Assembly: GCA_031763025.1 (NCBI GenBank)
Contig: JASSKH010000017.1
Location: 9,030,254 to 9,094,253 of the forward strand
DNA from: Macrocystis pyrifera
Lineage: Eukaryota; Sar; Phaeophyceae; Laminariales; Laminariaceae
Direction: 5' to 3'
DNA: 64,000 nucleotides
In this document: positions 28,761 through 40,234 of the stretch, one piece after another
Layout: the number at the start of each line of letters is the position of its first letter
How positions within the stretch are numbered: position 1 is the first letter of the stretch
Program-made: the position numbers and the translations under genes
Notes under the pieces: model-generated
Database searches by the model: none
What the model was told of the DNA's origin: nothing
Seen by the model: the letters and a program-made list of their open reading frames with translations, nothing else

Positions 28761-31700
28761 ATCACTCGCAAGGGGTAGACGAGGTCCAACCGAGAGGATC
28801 GGGGAGGGGGCAACGAGCAGCTAGCGAGGTTAGAAGAGCCGACACGAGTACTTACGAGGTCTAATCCGAGGCCTGCGGGTAGTGCACCACCCTCGTTAGC
28901 ACGCCGGGGGGCGACCAGGAGGGAGTAGAGGGGGGAGAACCTACTGTAGCAACGGGGGAGAAGGGGATTGGGGGGTGGCGAAGGTATGGAAGAGAACGCG
29001 GAAACCAGAGGGACGCGAAGAAGTAATGGTGGAGGGGGTGAAAAGGAGGGGGAGCAGAGAGCCAAAGAAGCGGAAGGAGAGGAGCCGCAAATAACGAAAG
29101 TAGTGGGCCTAGGATGCCAGAAGGCGAGGCACCAGCTGCAGGATTCCCCAGGAAGCCGGGGATGGGACCTGGGGACGAGACGCGCACCCCGTGCCTTCCT
29201 AGGGCGACACCCGAGGAGACGTGGGGTGCGCAGGGGGGTAGTGTTCCAGCTCGGGGTACCAGGCGGTACGTTTTCCAAGTGGGCAAGGGCGCCACGTGCT
29301 CCACGCTCGTTCTGTAGTTGTGTAGTTGAGGCCCTCGCGAGAGGCGCGGCACCTGTGTCACTCCACTGCCCAGCAGCCAACTGCGGAGCCCAGCACCGCG
29401 AGATGGGACGCACTGCAGGCAGCGGTCCGAGCGGACCTGGGTCTTCGCAATCGGGCCTAGCGGATGGCAGGGGGACTGCATAGGCGACGAGGACCTTACC
29501 AGCCGGAGTCTTTGGCACGGATAGGACCAGAACCGCCGGTGGGTATTAGGGCCACCACTCGATACCGTTTCTTTGGATGACTTGGGGGGCAACGTCTCGC
29601 AAACGGGAAAACGTGTATCCGGTCGCAGTTGGCAGGCGCACACGCACGACCTCAGCGTCCATGTACTTGGCATCCTCAGTCACGCCATGATGGGAGAGCA
29701 CCGCCGGCCGAGCAGAGACTCGGCGATGCGGAACTCGCTCCTGCTAGCGATTGAGCTGTGATGCCTCATGCCGGCCCTGCTCAACTCATCAAACGGTCGG
29801 ATCAAGAGGCGACAGGGGTTCGCCTCGGTGGAGAGCGATGTCTTTCGTCGCGCTTGATGTCTTACACCAGGCGATGGGGAACGTGAAGCAACGGAATAAC
29901 GGGATGCCACCCCAAGAAGTTTCGGTTCGGAGGAGGCGAAGCTCCAACGGGGCGTCGTCGGCGTGCCACCACGCGGAAGCAGGTCAAAGTGAACAGCACA
30001 CCTCCTTCTGGAAGAACTGTTGATTGTACTCAGATACACGACATATAAGATCCATGGTAGATTGGGGAGTTCCACGCTGGAAAAGGATTCCGGCTGTAGG
30101 GTATTGGGATATCGGGGTAATGTGTGCCCACCAATGCCACTCGTCAGGTGCGACCCTACACTGCATGTGAGGCGAGTCAACTCTACAGCGAGGATGTAAT
30201 ATAGGAGGAGATCGTGTTTCATGTCTGGAGTCAGCCACGCGTTCCCGTGCCAGCTGCGCCTATATCTTCAGGGATCAATCAACAAGAACTTAAAGTGCTC
30301 AGCTGGAAACGAGGAGACGTAGAACGAACACGATGGTGGCCAAGTTCCCCTCCGCAAATCACGACCGCCGTGCGTCCGCGGCGGCGGCGACTGCTGCAGT
30401 GCCAGCGAGCGCCACCGACGTCGAGGACAGAAATTCTCCCCCGTGGCACACCTCTCCGAGGTGCTCTTCGACGTTACCGGCTCCCGCAGAGCGCCCTATT
30501 GGGCCCCACAAACGACGGACAACGATTCGCGCACCTGCAGTCCATCACCCACACCGACATCGAGCGGGAAGGGTTCGGCCGGGGCATGACGTCAGCCTTC
30601 TGGCGGAGAATACTCGACCGGCCGGACGCGCTCCCGCCAGAGTTGTTATGGCCGCTCTTGTGTCAGTCGAGCCTCACCGCGTTGTCAGGGGCGAGGGGGG
30701 AGTCATGGACATAGAGGAGGCTCGTCACCGCAGGGAGGAGCCGCCATGCGACGACAGTGGTGTCCGCGGTCGGAGGAGGTCAACAGAGAGGTGAGGCAGT
30801 TTTGGGGTCGCCGTACCCGAAGGCGTGGAGCGCGCGGGGCTGAGGGCACGAAGAATGCACGAGACGGGCAACCGGTTCGTTATCACCGACTGCTCCAGAC
30901 ACGCGCTTCACGACAGGGGGGCACACGTGTACAGTATTTTTTCCTTCTGGGGTGCACCTGTGTACAGTGCTTTTTCCTTCTATGGTGCACCTGTGTACGG
31001 TACTGTTTCCATCCGGGGCTCCTCTCTGTACCTCAATACCTGCAGCAGTTTACCTTGAGAAGGCATGAAAGTGCAACCCGATGGCCTATATAGGTACGCT
31101 TACAAGAACTGAAACACGAAAAAAAGTGTCCCGACAATATTGGGTACAATATTTTCCTCGGTGCCCTTAAGGTGGAGAGCCCCGGCAGTCAGAAATACTC
31201 CGGCCAAAAAATGCTACCCCTATATTTCCACGCATCTTCTCCGGCGCCTTGAAGGCCTCCAACACCACTGTAAAAAGGACAGGCGGTACTTGCCAGCGCT
31301 CACGCCGTTATGCTCATGGTACAAGACCAGCTGACGTGTGTTTTTTCGGATGGATTCCGGGGAGTACATACAGGACGATCGCTCGCTCCAGCGGTGTCCA
31401 GCATGGGGACCCCCCATGGGGCCGGCAATGTTGTCCCTGGCGTTTTGCGACCGGGGCTTGAGCGCTTCAGAGAGGAGTCCGAGGGGAGAAGGAGTGGAAC
31501 ACCTTTGCGTATAATGGTGATGTCTCTGTCGGCTTTACGGGGGTCACGGTGAACATGGGTTTGAGCTCTTGCCTTCCCCGGGCAAGAGCTAGAAGTCACC
31601 GTCAATGCGGTCAACCCCGCTAGGACCGTGGCGCTACGTACCCGCGAAATGACACACGCCCCGACGGCCGAGGACGTTTCGCTCCTGGAAAGCGCTGATG

Positions 31701-32430
31701 TCCTCATTGTGCCAAGGAGAGTGCTGGGTGGCGGTGGTTGGTGTCTCGACCGACCGGCACAGACAATTGGAGCGAGCAATGGAGGCATAGTGAGAGAGGG
31801 AGGCGCGGACCGCCTTGCGCGCTGCCGCCGCCGGACAAGCAAGCGGCGGCCCTCATCGCCATCGAACCCCTCGGGAAGAGGACGAGTCACCTCGAACAGA
31901 AGGGCTCTGGACAACCGGGCTTGTCCCTCGAAGCTTGCGCACAGGAGGGCCGATAATAGCGGGGCGCAGTGTAGGCGTACGAGAAAAAAATGCTCGAGCT
32001 ACCGGGCGCGGCGTAGGCACAGTCGTTTTTCAAGGAGAGATGCCCGGATTGATCGGCCGACTTCTCAGCTTCACCAGCGAGCCCAGGCACGATTTTTGCT
32101 GCGGGAGCGGGAGGGTTGGGACTCTGCCGTCCGTGGAAGCGAGGCAGAATGTCTGCCTCTATTGGCAGCGGGGTTGCAATTCTGGCGGAGGTTCTGGCAG
32201 AGCTCACTGGCCCGTTAGGAGACTGGGTGACGAGGGAGCTCCCCGAATCGGGCACGCTCGCTCAGCTCGGAGGTAGCCTGCGGGATATATTCAACGCACA
32301 TGGGGGGTAACGAAGGAAGCGATGGCAGGTAAGAACCTCTGAATGTTGGATGGAATGGGGTCTAGGCGTAGAAGGGGACCAGCCCCCCCGAGACTTCCAG
32401 AGGTCGACATGCTAGCGGGCGTATGACGCC
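28761..32430. other. GC-rich block with overlapping open frames, unrecognised
   Basis: About 3.7 kb of more GC-rich DNA carries several 150-270-codon frames on both strands (for example 28697-29518 minus, 29680-30222 minus, 30214-30794 plus, 31628-32218 plus). None shows a motif I recognise, and no single strand gives a continuous protein. It sits between R4 and LINE copies, so a decayed mobile element is possible but not shown. It contains no M1 or M2 copies. Confidence 0.35.
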
Positions 32431-32522
32431 GTGACTACCAACTCCAGGAAAGGTCAACATCAGTTGGGCAAAGCTGGTCTACTAGGGTCGGCACGCCGCG
32501 CACACAGTTTTCGTTGGACCAG

Positions 32523-32762
32523 CGGCCGTACTCATTTGTTGCTTGCCTTAGCCGCTTGACCATTGACCACGCGTTCCTTTCGAGACGGAACACCGTTCTT
32601 ACTCCTAATAGAGACACCTCCAACATTTGGGCGCTCATAACGTTGTTTCCATATATTGCATAGAAACTTTTTGGTAATCTAGTCCCCTTCCTGTTTCGCC
32701 GCCTGTGGTCACCATCTATCTCCTGGGATAGCGATCGTTTGACCTGCTGTGGGAGGGGGGGT
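32523..32762 (-). mobile_element. LINE 3'-end fragment L5
   Basis: About 230 bp of the LINE 3' region, ending at the tail ACTCATTTGTTGCTTGCC in reverse. It is followed directly by the G-run (32753-32762) that belongs to the tail of the next copy. Confidence 0.8.
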
Positions 32763-33320
32763 GTTCTCATTTGTTGCTTGCCTTAGTCATTTGACCATTG
32801 ACCACGCATCCCTTTCGAGACGGAGCACCGTTCCTACTCCTAATAGAGACACCTCCAACAATTGGGCGCTCATTACGTTGTTTCCATATATTACGTAGAA
32901 ACTTTTTGCTAATCTTATCCCCTTCCTGTTTGGCCTCCTGTGGCCACCATCTATCTCCTAGGATAGCGATCGTTTTCTCGCTGCTATTCATTGTATCAAA
33001 CTCCTCCATGTCATATTCGTCTATTTTCCTCATCTCCTCTTCTAACGCATCCCGTTCCTCCTTGTATATTTCACTTTCTCCTACTATGTGAGTTCTACTC
33101 TCTATTGCTTTGCCACACGGGCACATCTGTGCGTCTACTTCCTCCTCTTCCCGGCTACTGGTGTACCTCTTTCTTATTTCTGGCAGGTCCAGGTCCCCTA
33201 CACGAAAGCGCAGTTTCAGCGTTTTCGCGAAGTCCATTGGGCCATGCAGATACTTTTTCATTCCTATTCCTTCCCTCAATCCCCCGTATATCTCTAACCC
33301 GCCCGCTGGGGGGGGGGGGG
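32763..33320 (-). mobile_element. LINE 3' fragment L6, longest copy
   Basis: The minus-strand frame from 33300 down to 32767 encodes a LINE protein C-terminus: LRFRVGDLDLPEIRKRYTSS, then a zinc-knuckle-like MCPCGKAIESRTH, a coiled acidic stretch, and ILGDRWWPQEAKQEGDKISK. Such Cys-Cys-His-Cys knuckles follow the reverse transcriptase in many non-LTR elements; the fourth ligand appears as Ser here (GESEIY). The piece is 5'-truncated at a G-run (33309-33320) and its 3' tail meets the run at 32753-32762. No RT domain remains. Confidence 0.8.
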
Positions 33321-34090
33321 AGAGAAACCAACACGTAGCAGTGAGGTGCCCCTGCTGCGATGCAGCCGACATGGGCACCGGGCACGCACGCACGCACCTG
33401 CCTCAGAGCCGGGGGCGCAGCAGGTGAACCAATACCAGCCTCTTCTCCACGTGCGACCTCCCGCGCGCTGAAGACGACTTGAGATTCCACACCAGGCTGA
33501 GAGCGGGGAACCCACTTCACGGCGGACAGGAATCTGCGGGTGGACATCATCGCCGCGAGGAGGGGTGGTCTTCATAACGCTCCGAACCGAGAGAGTAGGG
33601 AGAAAGAAGTCCATCCTGCTGGGGCGTCATCCACCATTCAGGCCAACGCGTTCACAGAGTGACACCTGCGAGTAGGCAGTGCTGACCGCCCATGATGGAT
33701 GGATCAATCAACTGCCTCTACCTCCGAGTCGCGCAGGCGTGAAGGCTACGTTCATCCGGGACACGTACGTACGTACCCTTCGACGAACAGCGAGATAAAC
33801 TTGCCACCTTAGCGGTGTCTAACAGCTTTGGGCGCCCAAGGGGAGTATAGAAGGTTGAATATTTATCGACCAGCTGGCCGCAAGCGTCGTGGCGGGGGGG
33901 CGGGCGGGGGGGGGGGGGGGGGTGGAGGGTCAATGGCGAGTAAGGGGGTGGTGAGGGAACGCCTGCTATATATCGTCTCGGTGGCAACACAGGTCGCCAT
34001 TTCGCGGAGAGTGTCGCGCTATTACATAACAAGCTCCAGCTCAGGGATTGCCAGGAAGCGAGAAAGAGCCGGGCGGCGGGGGGGGGGCTG
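33321..34090. other. Intergenic, unrecognised
   Basis: Short frames only. A G-run at 33895-33922 and a TACGTACGTAC run at 33767. Confidence 0.4.
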
Positions 34091-34270
34091 GGGGGGGGGG
34101 TACTAGATATCATGCATGGCCGTAGTCGTATAACCATCGACCCTCGCATCCCTACACTAATGTCGGGTCGGAGCACGTCGGTTTTCACCGACCGGGCAGG
34201 CATTGCTTGCACCAAGCGCGGAGCGTCGTTAGGTGCTCGGCGAGTCGCCTGAAGGGGTGAGGGGGGGGGT
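34091..34270 (-). mobile_element. R4 retroposon copy 4, 5'-truncated, poly(C) on both sides
   Basis: About 155 bp of the 3' part (reverse of ...CATGATATCTAGTAC) lie between G-runs at 34091-34100 and 34261-34270. Confidence 0.8.
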
Positions 34271-35596
34271 GACAGGTCCACATCGATGGTGTGGAGATGG
34301 AGCCCGGGCTCGGCTTACCCGAGGTAGGAATTGACCCTCTCGGGGCTTCGTCGGGGAAAATTGACGATCGAAAGTGACGACTACAGCGACGGCCACTCCG
34401 TGATTGGGGCATGATACACGTTGACTGGTGTCCGAGTTGCGATGCAAGGAGTCGTGCGGCATGGGCGCAACATGATCCTGCCCATACTTCTGGGCCCTCA
34501 CGCTGCTCGTATTGGATACGATTGATAGCACTAGCGTTGTCATTGTTTCGATCGCTGTCTTCAACGCTCAAAGGGTTCAAGAATAGAAGGTAAGGAAGTA
34601 TGCTATGAGATCGGAGGAGCAAGGATAGCAGTTAAAGTAGATAGGGATTAAGCAGAAAGAAGGCACAAAAAAAAGGAACAAGACTTCGGGCATAGATTTC
34701 CGTTTTTTGGATTGGTTTCCTTGGGTTTCCTTGTTTCATGCCGCTGCGGTCTACGTAGCGGCAAACCTCGTACCGCTTAACTCACGACTAAGGGCCGTTG
34801 CTGTGGGAGCGCTTTTTTTTTTTTTTCCAGAATTTCCAAATTTTGGAAATTTTGGAAATATGTACCTGGTATCAAGATACGGAGGAGGCGTTCTGTCACG
34901 ATTGGCGATCTTTTTTAATTCTTCAGAGCGAACAATGTCAGGAAAATTGAACTTCAGAAATTTGGAAGAGAAAAATCAGGAAAATCCGGTAGACCAAAAA
35001 AATGCGTGAAAAAAAAACTTGGAGCTTCTGGAAATTCAGGATAATATCCTCCCCGATGATAACGGCCCTAAAAGTAACGTCGATTTCGCTAGTTTGAACC
35101 CTCCGATATACATATACTCGTACTACGTAGGGACTATTTCTAGTGTACAAACGGACACAGGAAGCGTCTCTACTTGGTATTAAATAGCAGCGTGCGTGCA
35201 CAATTCGGCGCGAGTCGGCGAGGAGGAAAGAAAAAAATGCTGAAGAATGTACTGCGCGCCATCAGAATGACGGCATGCACAGAGAGCTCGGGGGGGGGGG
35301 GGGGGGTTGCTACTATGTCACCCTGGATCTGAGTTGTTTTACGAAACTGGGGGGGTGGAGAAAAATCGCGCAAAATGAACGACATAATATCATGCATACA
35401 TACAACACTATCATCACGTGGCTGGGAAGGAAATATGTCAGTATCATAACAAATACACTTCGCATCATCATGTATGTAGGAGGGAAAAGAAGAGAACAAA
35501 GACTATATATATGTTCTTCACGTGTATACGTATACAGCAGGTATCGATACGAATGTATACGGGGTATGCATAGCGGATGTATGTGTCTACGATACA
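34271..35596. other. Intergenic, no gene seen
   Basis: It includes a G-run at 35290-35306 and a TACCTGGTA word at 34863. No coding evidence. Confidence 0.4.
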
Positions 35597-35929
35597 TTTT
35601 TTTTTTTTTTTTTTTTTTTAATCGTCACTTTTACTTTCCAGCCTATAACTCGTAGGAGGTTTTACCCTCGACGATCTTCTGGACAAGCCGTGGTCACAGG
35701 TGTCGTCCCTTCTCCCCCCCGGTACGTGCCTTTATTTTTTGTCGCGCATAGGGTTCAGCATTCCCACTGCTCGTCGATTTTCATCGAATGTAGCCAACTC
35801 ACGCTTTCGCGCTTTCCGCTTATCAATTTGTTATGCAAGAAAAAGTCCTTATGAGCATGCACTCGGTGAGACTTGAACCCACGAAATTGATCTTGACAGG
35901 CACGCGGACCACCTACCAAGCCACCGGGG
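35597..35929 (-). mobile_element. tRNA-derived SINE copy 1, full length
   Basis: On the minus strand it starts CCCCGGTGGCTTGGTAGGTGG (A-box) and continues to GAGTTCGAGTCTCACC or its variant (B-box), a tRNA-like Pol III promoter. A 230-bp body follows, then a poly(A) tail (the T-run at 35597-35619). Host Pol III transcription is implied by family knowledge. Confidence 0.85.
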
Positions 35930-36084
35930 TACAAAGCATTAATTATTGCGTATAATAATATTATTAAGTCGTCGCAGTGTCCGCCTCGCTGCGCTAAATT
36001 TGCTTGATACCACCGGCCGCTTCTGTCGCAGTATCCGCTATCTGCTGCACAATACGTACACACTCCTAACTGAGTAGATTTTGC

Positions 36085-36382
36085 AATCTGAGAGGTAGGA
36101 TCTTTAGGGGTGTTTTAGACTTGAAAATTGGCTAGCGTGGTCTGCACTTCGGAATCGTCGTCCGCAATTGAGAAAATTCCTGGTTCGATGTAAACGCGGC
36201 GCAGCCGCGTTTAAGGCCAGTTTTCGCCCGTTCTTGCTGCGGTTTGGAGTCAGGGTCAGGGTTAGGGCTAGGGTTAGAGTCAGGGGTTGGGTTGGGTCTT
36301 CGCCCGTACCTTGATCCCAACAGGAACCAAAATACCTGAACAGCCTATACCAACCTGAAGATCCTACCTCCCAGATTGTACA
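36085..36382. mobile_element. M3 MITE copy 1, with telomere-like repeats inside
   Basis: About 300 bp. The terminal inverted repeats CAATCTGAGAGGTAGGATCT and its partner AGATCCTACCTCCCAGATTG are clear. The middle contains GGGTTAGGGCTAGGGTTAG, similar to the TTAGGG telomere repeat. Confidence 0.75.
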
Positions 36383-36994
36383 TGATAATGGGAACTCCTA
36401 CGCTAATATATATATATATATAACAGTTACTACTACTGATGATGAGATGCTAAATTAGATGCTTTCAGCTACGAGTGAGTATGTATAACTAACTGAGTAC
36501 CACAGGTACCAGGTAGCTGTTTGTATACAGCAGTAAAAGTTTGTATGTATGTACCTGGTACGTGCTACTACGTAGTACTATTAATAGCAGTACTAAAAGT
36601 ACTACGTACGGTGGTATCCATACCAAAACAACTGAATCAGAACTCTGTATCCATCCATCCGTCGTTGCATCCGCCTTTTGTGCTTTTTTTCCTTGTTCGC
36701 TGCGTACCGGTAGATGTGCTTGGTACCACCACAAAAAGGTGCACCGGGTCCGTACAAGGCCGCGCGTCGCTGTATCCGCCTGCTTGCTTGCTTGGTGTGG
36801 ATCCCACATCATCTGATATCATGATGGATATCTATCAGTGGTCGGCATGGCGTATGAATGTTATGGCTATACGACAATGCCAGGAGTCACAGCTTCGCAG
36901 CACGAAAGAAGAGTGAGTATACGTTGTATAAAAAAAAAGTCATTTACGAGCACTGCTGTGGTACGATGACGGGTATAAAATGAAAACATACTAC

Positions 36995-36996
<2 letters not shown>

Positions 36997-37044
<48 letters not shown>

Positions 37045-37350
37045 CATCACTTTTACTTTCCAGCCCACTCGTACGAGGTTTTACCCTCGACGATCTTCTG
37101 GACAAGCCGTGGTCACAGGTGTCGTCCCTTCTCCCCCCCGGTGCGTGCCTTTATTTTTTTATCGCGCATAGGGTTCAGCATTCCCACTGCTCGTCGATTT
37201 TCATCGAATGTAGCCAACTCACGCTTTCGCGCTTTCCGCTTATCAATTTTTTATGCAAGAAAAAGTCCCTATGAGCATGCACTCGGTGAGACTCGAACTC
37301 ACGAAATTGATCTTGACAGGCACGCGGACCACCTACCAAGCTACCGGGGA
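36997..37350 (-). mobile_element. tRNA-derived SINE copy 2, full length
   Basis: It has a 45-base T-run tail, intact body and tRNA-like head. TATATATATA follows the head. Confidence 0.9.
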
Positions 37351-37372
37351 CTACTACATATATATATATATA

Positions 37373-37550
37373 TTTTTTTTTTTCATCATTACTTTTACTT
37401 TCCAGCCCACTCGCAGGAGGTTTTACCCTCGACGATCTTCTGGACAAGCCGTGGTCACAGGTGTCGTCCCTTCTCCCCCCCGGTACGTGCCTTTATTTTT
37501 TATCGCGCATAGGGTTCAGCATTCCCACTGCTCGTCGATTTTCATCGAAT

Positions 37551-37594
<44 letters not shown>

Positions 37595-37985
37595 CATCGT
37601 CACTTTTACTTTCCAGCCCACTCGTAGGAGGTTTTACCCTCGACGATCTTCTGGACAAGCTGTGGTCACAGGTGTCGTCCCTTCTCCCCCCCGGTACGTG
37701 CCTTTAGTTTTTATCGCGCATAGGGTTCAGCATTCCCACTGCTCGTCGATTTTCATCGAATGTACAGCTAACTCACGCTCTCGCGCTTTCCGCTAATCAA
37801 TTTTATGCAAGAAAAAGTCTCTATGAGCATGCACTCGATGAGACTCGAACTCACGAAATAGATCTTGATAGGCTCGCGGACCACCTACCAAGCCACCGGG
37901 GACGCCGGCTACGTGTACAGCTAACTCACGCTCTCGCGCTTTCCGCTAATCAATTTTATGCAAGAAAAAGTCCCTATGAGCATCG
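37373..37985 (-). mobile_element. tRNA-derived SINE copy 3, split
   Basis: The tail side (37373-37551) breaks at CATCGAATG. Matching body sequence resumes at 37914 (GTACAGCTAACTCACG) after copy 4. The tRNA-like head is missing. Either copy 4 inserted into copy 3, or a partial tandem duplication occurred. Confidence 0.75.
37552..37901 (-). mobile_element. tRNA-derived SINE copy 4, full length, nested
   Basis: A 43-base T-run tail, body and complete head. Its body shares the GTACAGCTAACTC variant with copy 3. Confidence 0.85.
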
Positions 37986-38284
37986 TGTTGTGTGGATTAA
38001 ATTATGTTATAAAAAAAAAAAAATGAATTTATATAGTTGGCAGAATAATAATCAGAAGAGATTGGAGCTTTGAAAATACGTTTTCAGCGTAAAATTACAT
38101 CAACACGGTTATTTCTTAAGGAAACACAAAACCACCATAGTTGTAACAACACAGCCGACAGAGTAGTAGGCGTTCAAAAATGGTCAAAACTTATTATATA
38201 CCAGGTATAATAATAATAATAGTAGTGTTAAATTCTGCCACCAAAAAAGATACCAAGGTGCAGACGAAATGAGGTCCCATTACA

Positions 38285-38598
38285 ATCTTGGAGATAGGAT
38301 CTTCAGGTTGGTACAGGCTGTTCAGGTATTGTTTTCCTGTTGGGATCAAGGTACGGGCCAAGACCCAACCCAACCCCTGACTCTGACCCTAACCCTAACC
38401 CTAACTGACCCCAAACCGCAGGCAAAACGGGGCAAAACTGGCCTTAAACGCGGCTGGCTGCGCCTCTCGTTTTTGTGTCGAACCTGGAAATTTCTCAATT
38501 AATAATTGCGGACGACGATTCCGAAGTGCAGACCGTGCCAAGCAATTTTCAAGTCAAAAACACCCCTCAAGATCCTACCTCCCAGATTGCAAAACCTA
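38285..38598. mobile_element. M3 MITE copy 2, opposite orientation
   Basis: The central repeat reads ACCCTAACCCTAACCCTAAC. The outer repeats match copy 1 in reverse. Confidence 0.75.
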
Positions 38599-38869
38599 CT
38601 AATAGACTAAATCGAGGTAATAAAACGTCACAACCAACGTCAAAAGGGAGGACCTCGGGGGAATTTTTCCAGTAACCTTAACAACCATTTTTTATTTTTA
38701 TTTTTTTTATAAATTTTGAAATACGTCAGCTGTGAGTTCGACTGATTAAATAGTTGATACTCAACTTTGCAAGTTGCGTATTTGTAGTAAATATTACCAG
38801 GTATTTTATTTTTTTTTTAGTATTATTATCAAATTTTGGATTTCATATTTTTTCCGATTATTAATAAAT

Positions 38870-39184
38870 TTTTTTTAATCATCACTTTTACTTTCCAGCT
38901 CACTCGTAGGAGGTTTTACCCTCGACGATCTTCTGGACAAGCCGTGGTCACAGGTGTCGTCCCTTCTCCCCCCCGGTACGTGCCTTTAGTTTTTATCGCG
39001 CATAGGGTTCAGCATTCCCACTGCTCGTCGATTTTCATCGAATGTAGCCAACTCACGCTTTCGCGCTTTCAGCTTATCAATTTTTTATGCAAGAAAAAGT
39101 CCCTATGAGCATGCACTCGGCGAGACTCGAACTCACGAAATTGATCTTGACAGGCTCGCGGACCACCTACCAAGCCACCGGGGA
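38870..39184 (-). mobile_element. tRNA-derived SINE copy 5, full length
   Basis: A short T-run tail (8 bases), full body and head. TATTAATA follows at 39199. Confidence 0.9.
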
Positions 39185-39189
39185 CGCCG

Positions 39190-39968
39190 TATAGATACTA
39201 TTAATAGACACGAACACAACATGATAAAAATTCATGTATATTTTGAAGCATACCCCCGACCCGTTCCGTCGCTACCCATCTCCGGAACTCCAGCCTAAAG
39301 ATTTGGATATGACAATTTTGGATATTCTCTAGTTTTGGTACCACTAAGTCTTCTAGTTGGAAATACCGGTATACTACTACTTGCTGCATCGTGAGATCAC
39401 AGTAGGCAGGTAGATATAAAGCGCCCAATTTGTACGCCGGAAGAATGATACGATGAAGAGAGCAGTACACCACACACAGGAGCGGTATCTATTATTATTC
39501 GCGAATGATTCCAGTTACTTAAGACGGAAATTTAAAGACCGTTTTATACTGTTTTATTAAGTTAAAACGTTTCTTACATTTACGGACATATTCCTCACGT
39601 ATCATACGGGTACAGACACAGGAAAGGGAAAAAACTGGAAAAAAAACGTAAACGTATAAAAAACGTCAAAAAAAACGAGTAAAAAACGTGAAAACAGGAG
39701 AACAGAGAATTCGAGGCGGGTGGGGTGTGTTTGTACGATAAATTATCAGGATATCTGCCAGGCATCATATTATATGTCCCGCAGCCCTCTCTCCTTCTCC
39801 TAGTCTCTAGCGAACAGATTGACAGAAGCGCATAGAACACAGAAGAAGGGGTTGGTGGTGGTGATGACAATGCTGATGCTGCTGCTGGCCTGTAGTTGAT
39901 ATCACAGGTTCAAGTACACCGACCGGTAGGTTGTTATTTCCGGTGGGAGTGTTGTTTGTTGTCGTCGA
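39190..39968. other. Upstream region of gene B
   Basis: An AAAACGT-rich repeat (39640-39690) and plain sequence. No defined promoter motif was recognised. Confidence 0.4.
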
Positions 39969-40234
39969 ATGTCAGCTAGCTGCTGTGTCACGGACAGCAA
40001 CGACAACAACCGGAGGGAGGCAACAGCACGAGGACGCTTTCTGTCCGGACATCATCACCATCATCATCGACATCGCCGCCACCATGGTCAGGAAGCTTTC
40101 CTGGCAATCGAACGCGGAGCCAGGAGGGAAAGCGGGCGAGGTTCTTCGAGCAACAACAAGAACAACAATAGCAACTCCAGTGGGCACGTCGTCGAATCCG
40201 ACTTCGTCGTCGTGGAAAAAATGGTGGAAGGCAC
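39969..40234 (+). CDS. Gene B exon 1: N-terminus
   Basis: Begins at ATG 39969; a His-rich run (HHHHHH) is followed by NNKNNNSNSSGHVVES and DFVVVEKMVEG. The donor C|GTATGT leaves phase 2, which exon 2 completes. An ATG at 40084 has a better context (GCCACCATGG) but is out of this frame. The membership of this exon rests on phase and position, not homology. Confidence 0.55.

Noticed and set aside
28697-29673. Two overlapping frames of about 270 codons on the minus strand
   Set aside because: They overlap each other and an opposing 171-codon frame, are Pro/Ser-rich by base composition and show no motif. Kept only as part of the unrecognised GC-rich block.
36250-36280. Chromosome end or true telomere
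   Set aside because: The telomere-like units are few, imperfect and enclosed by the inverted repeats of M3, with copies in both orientations.
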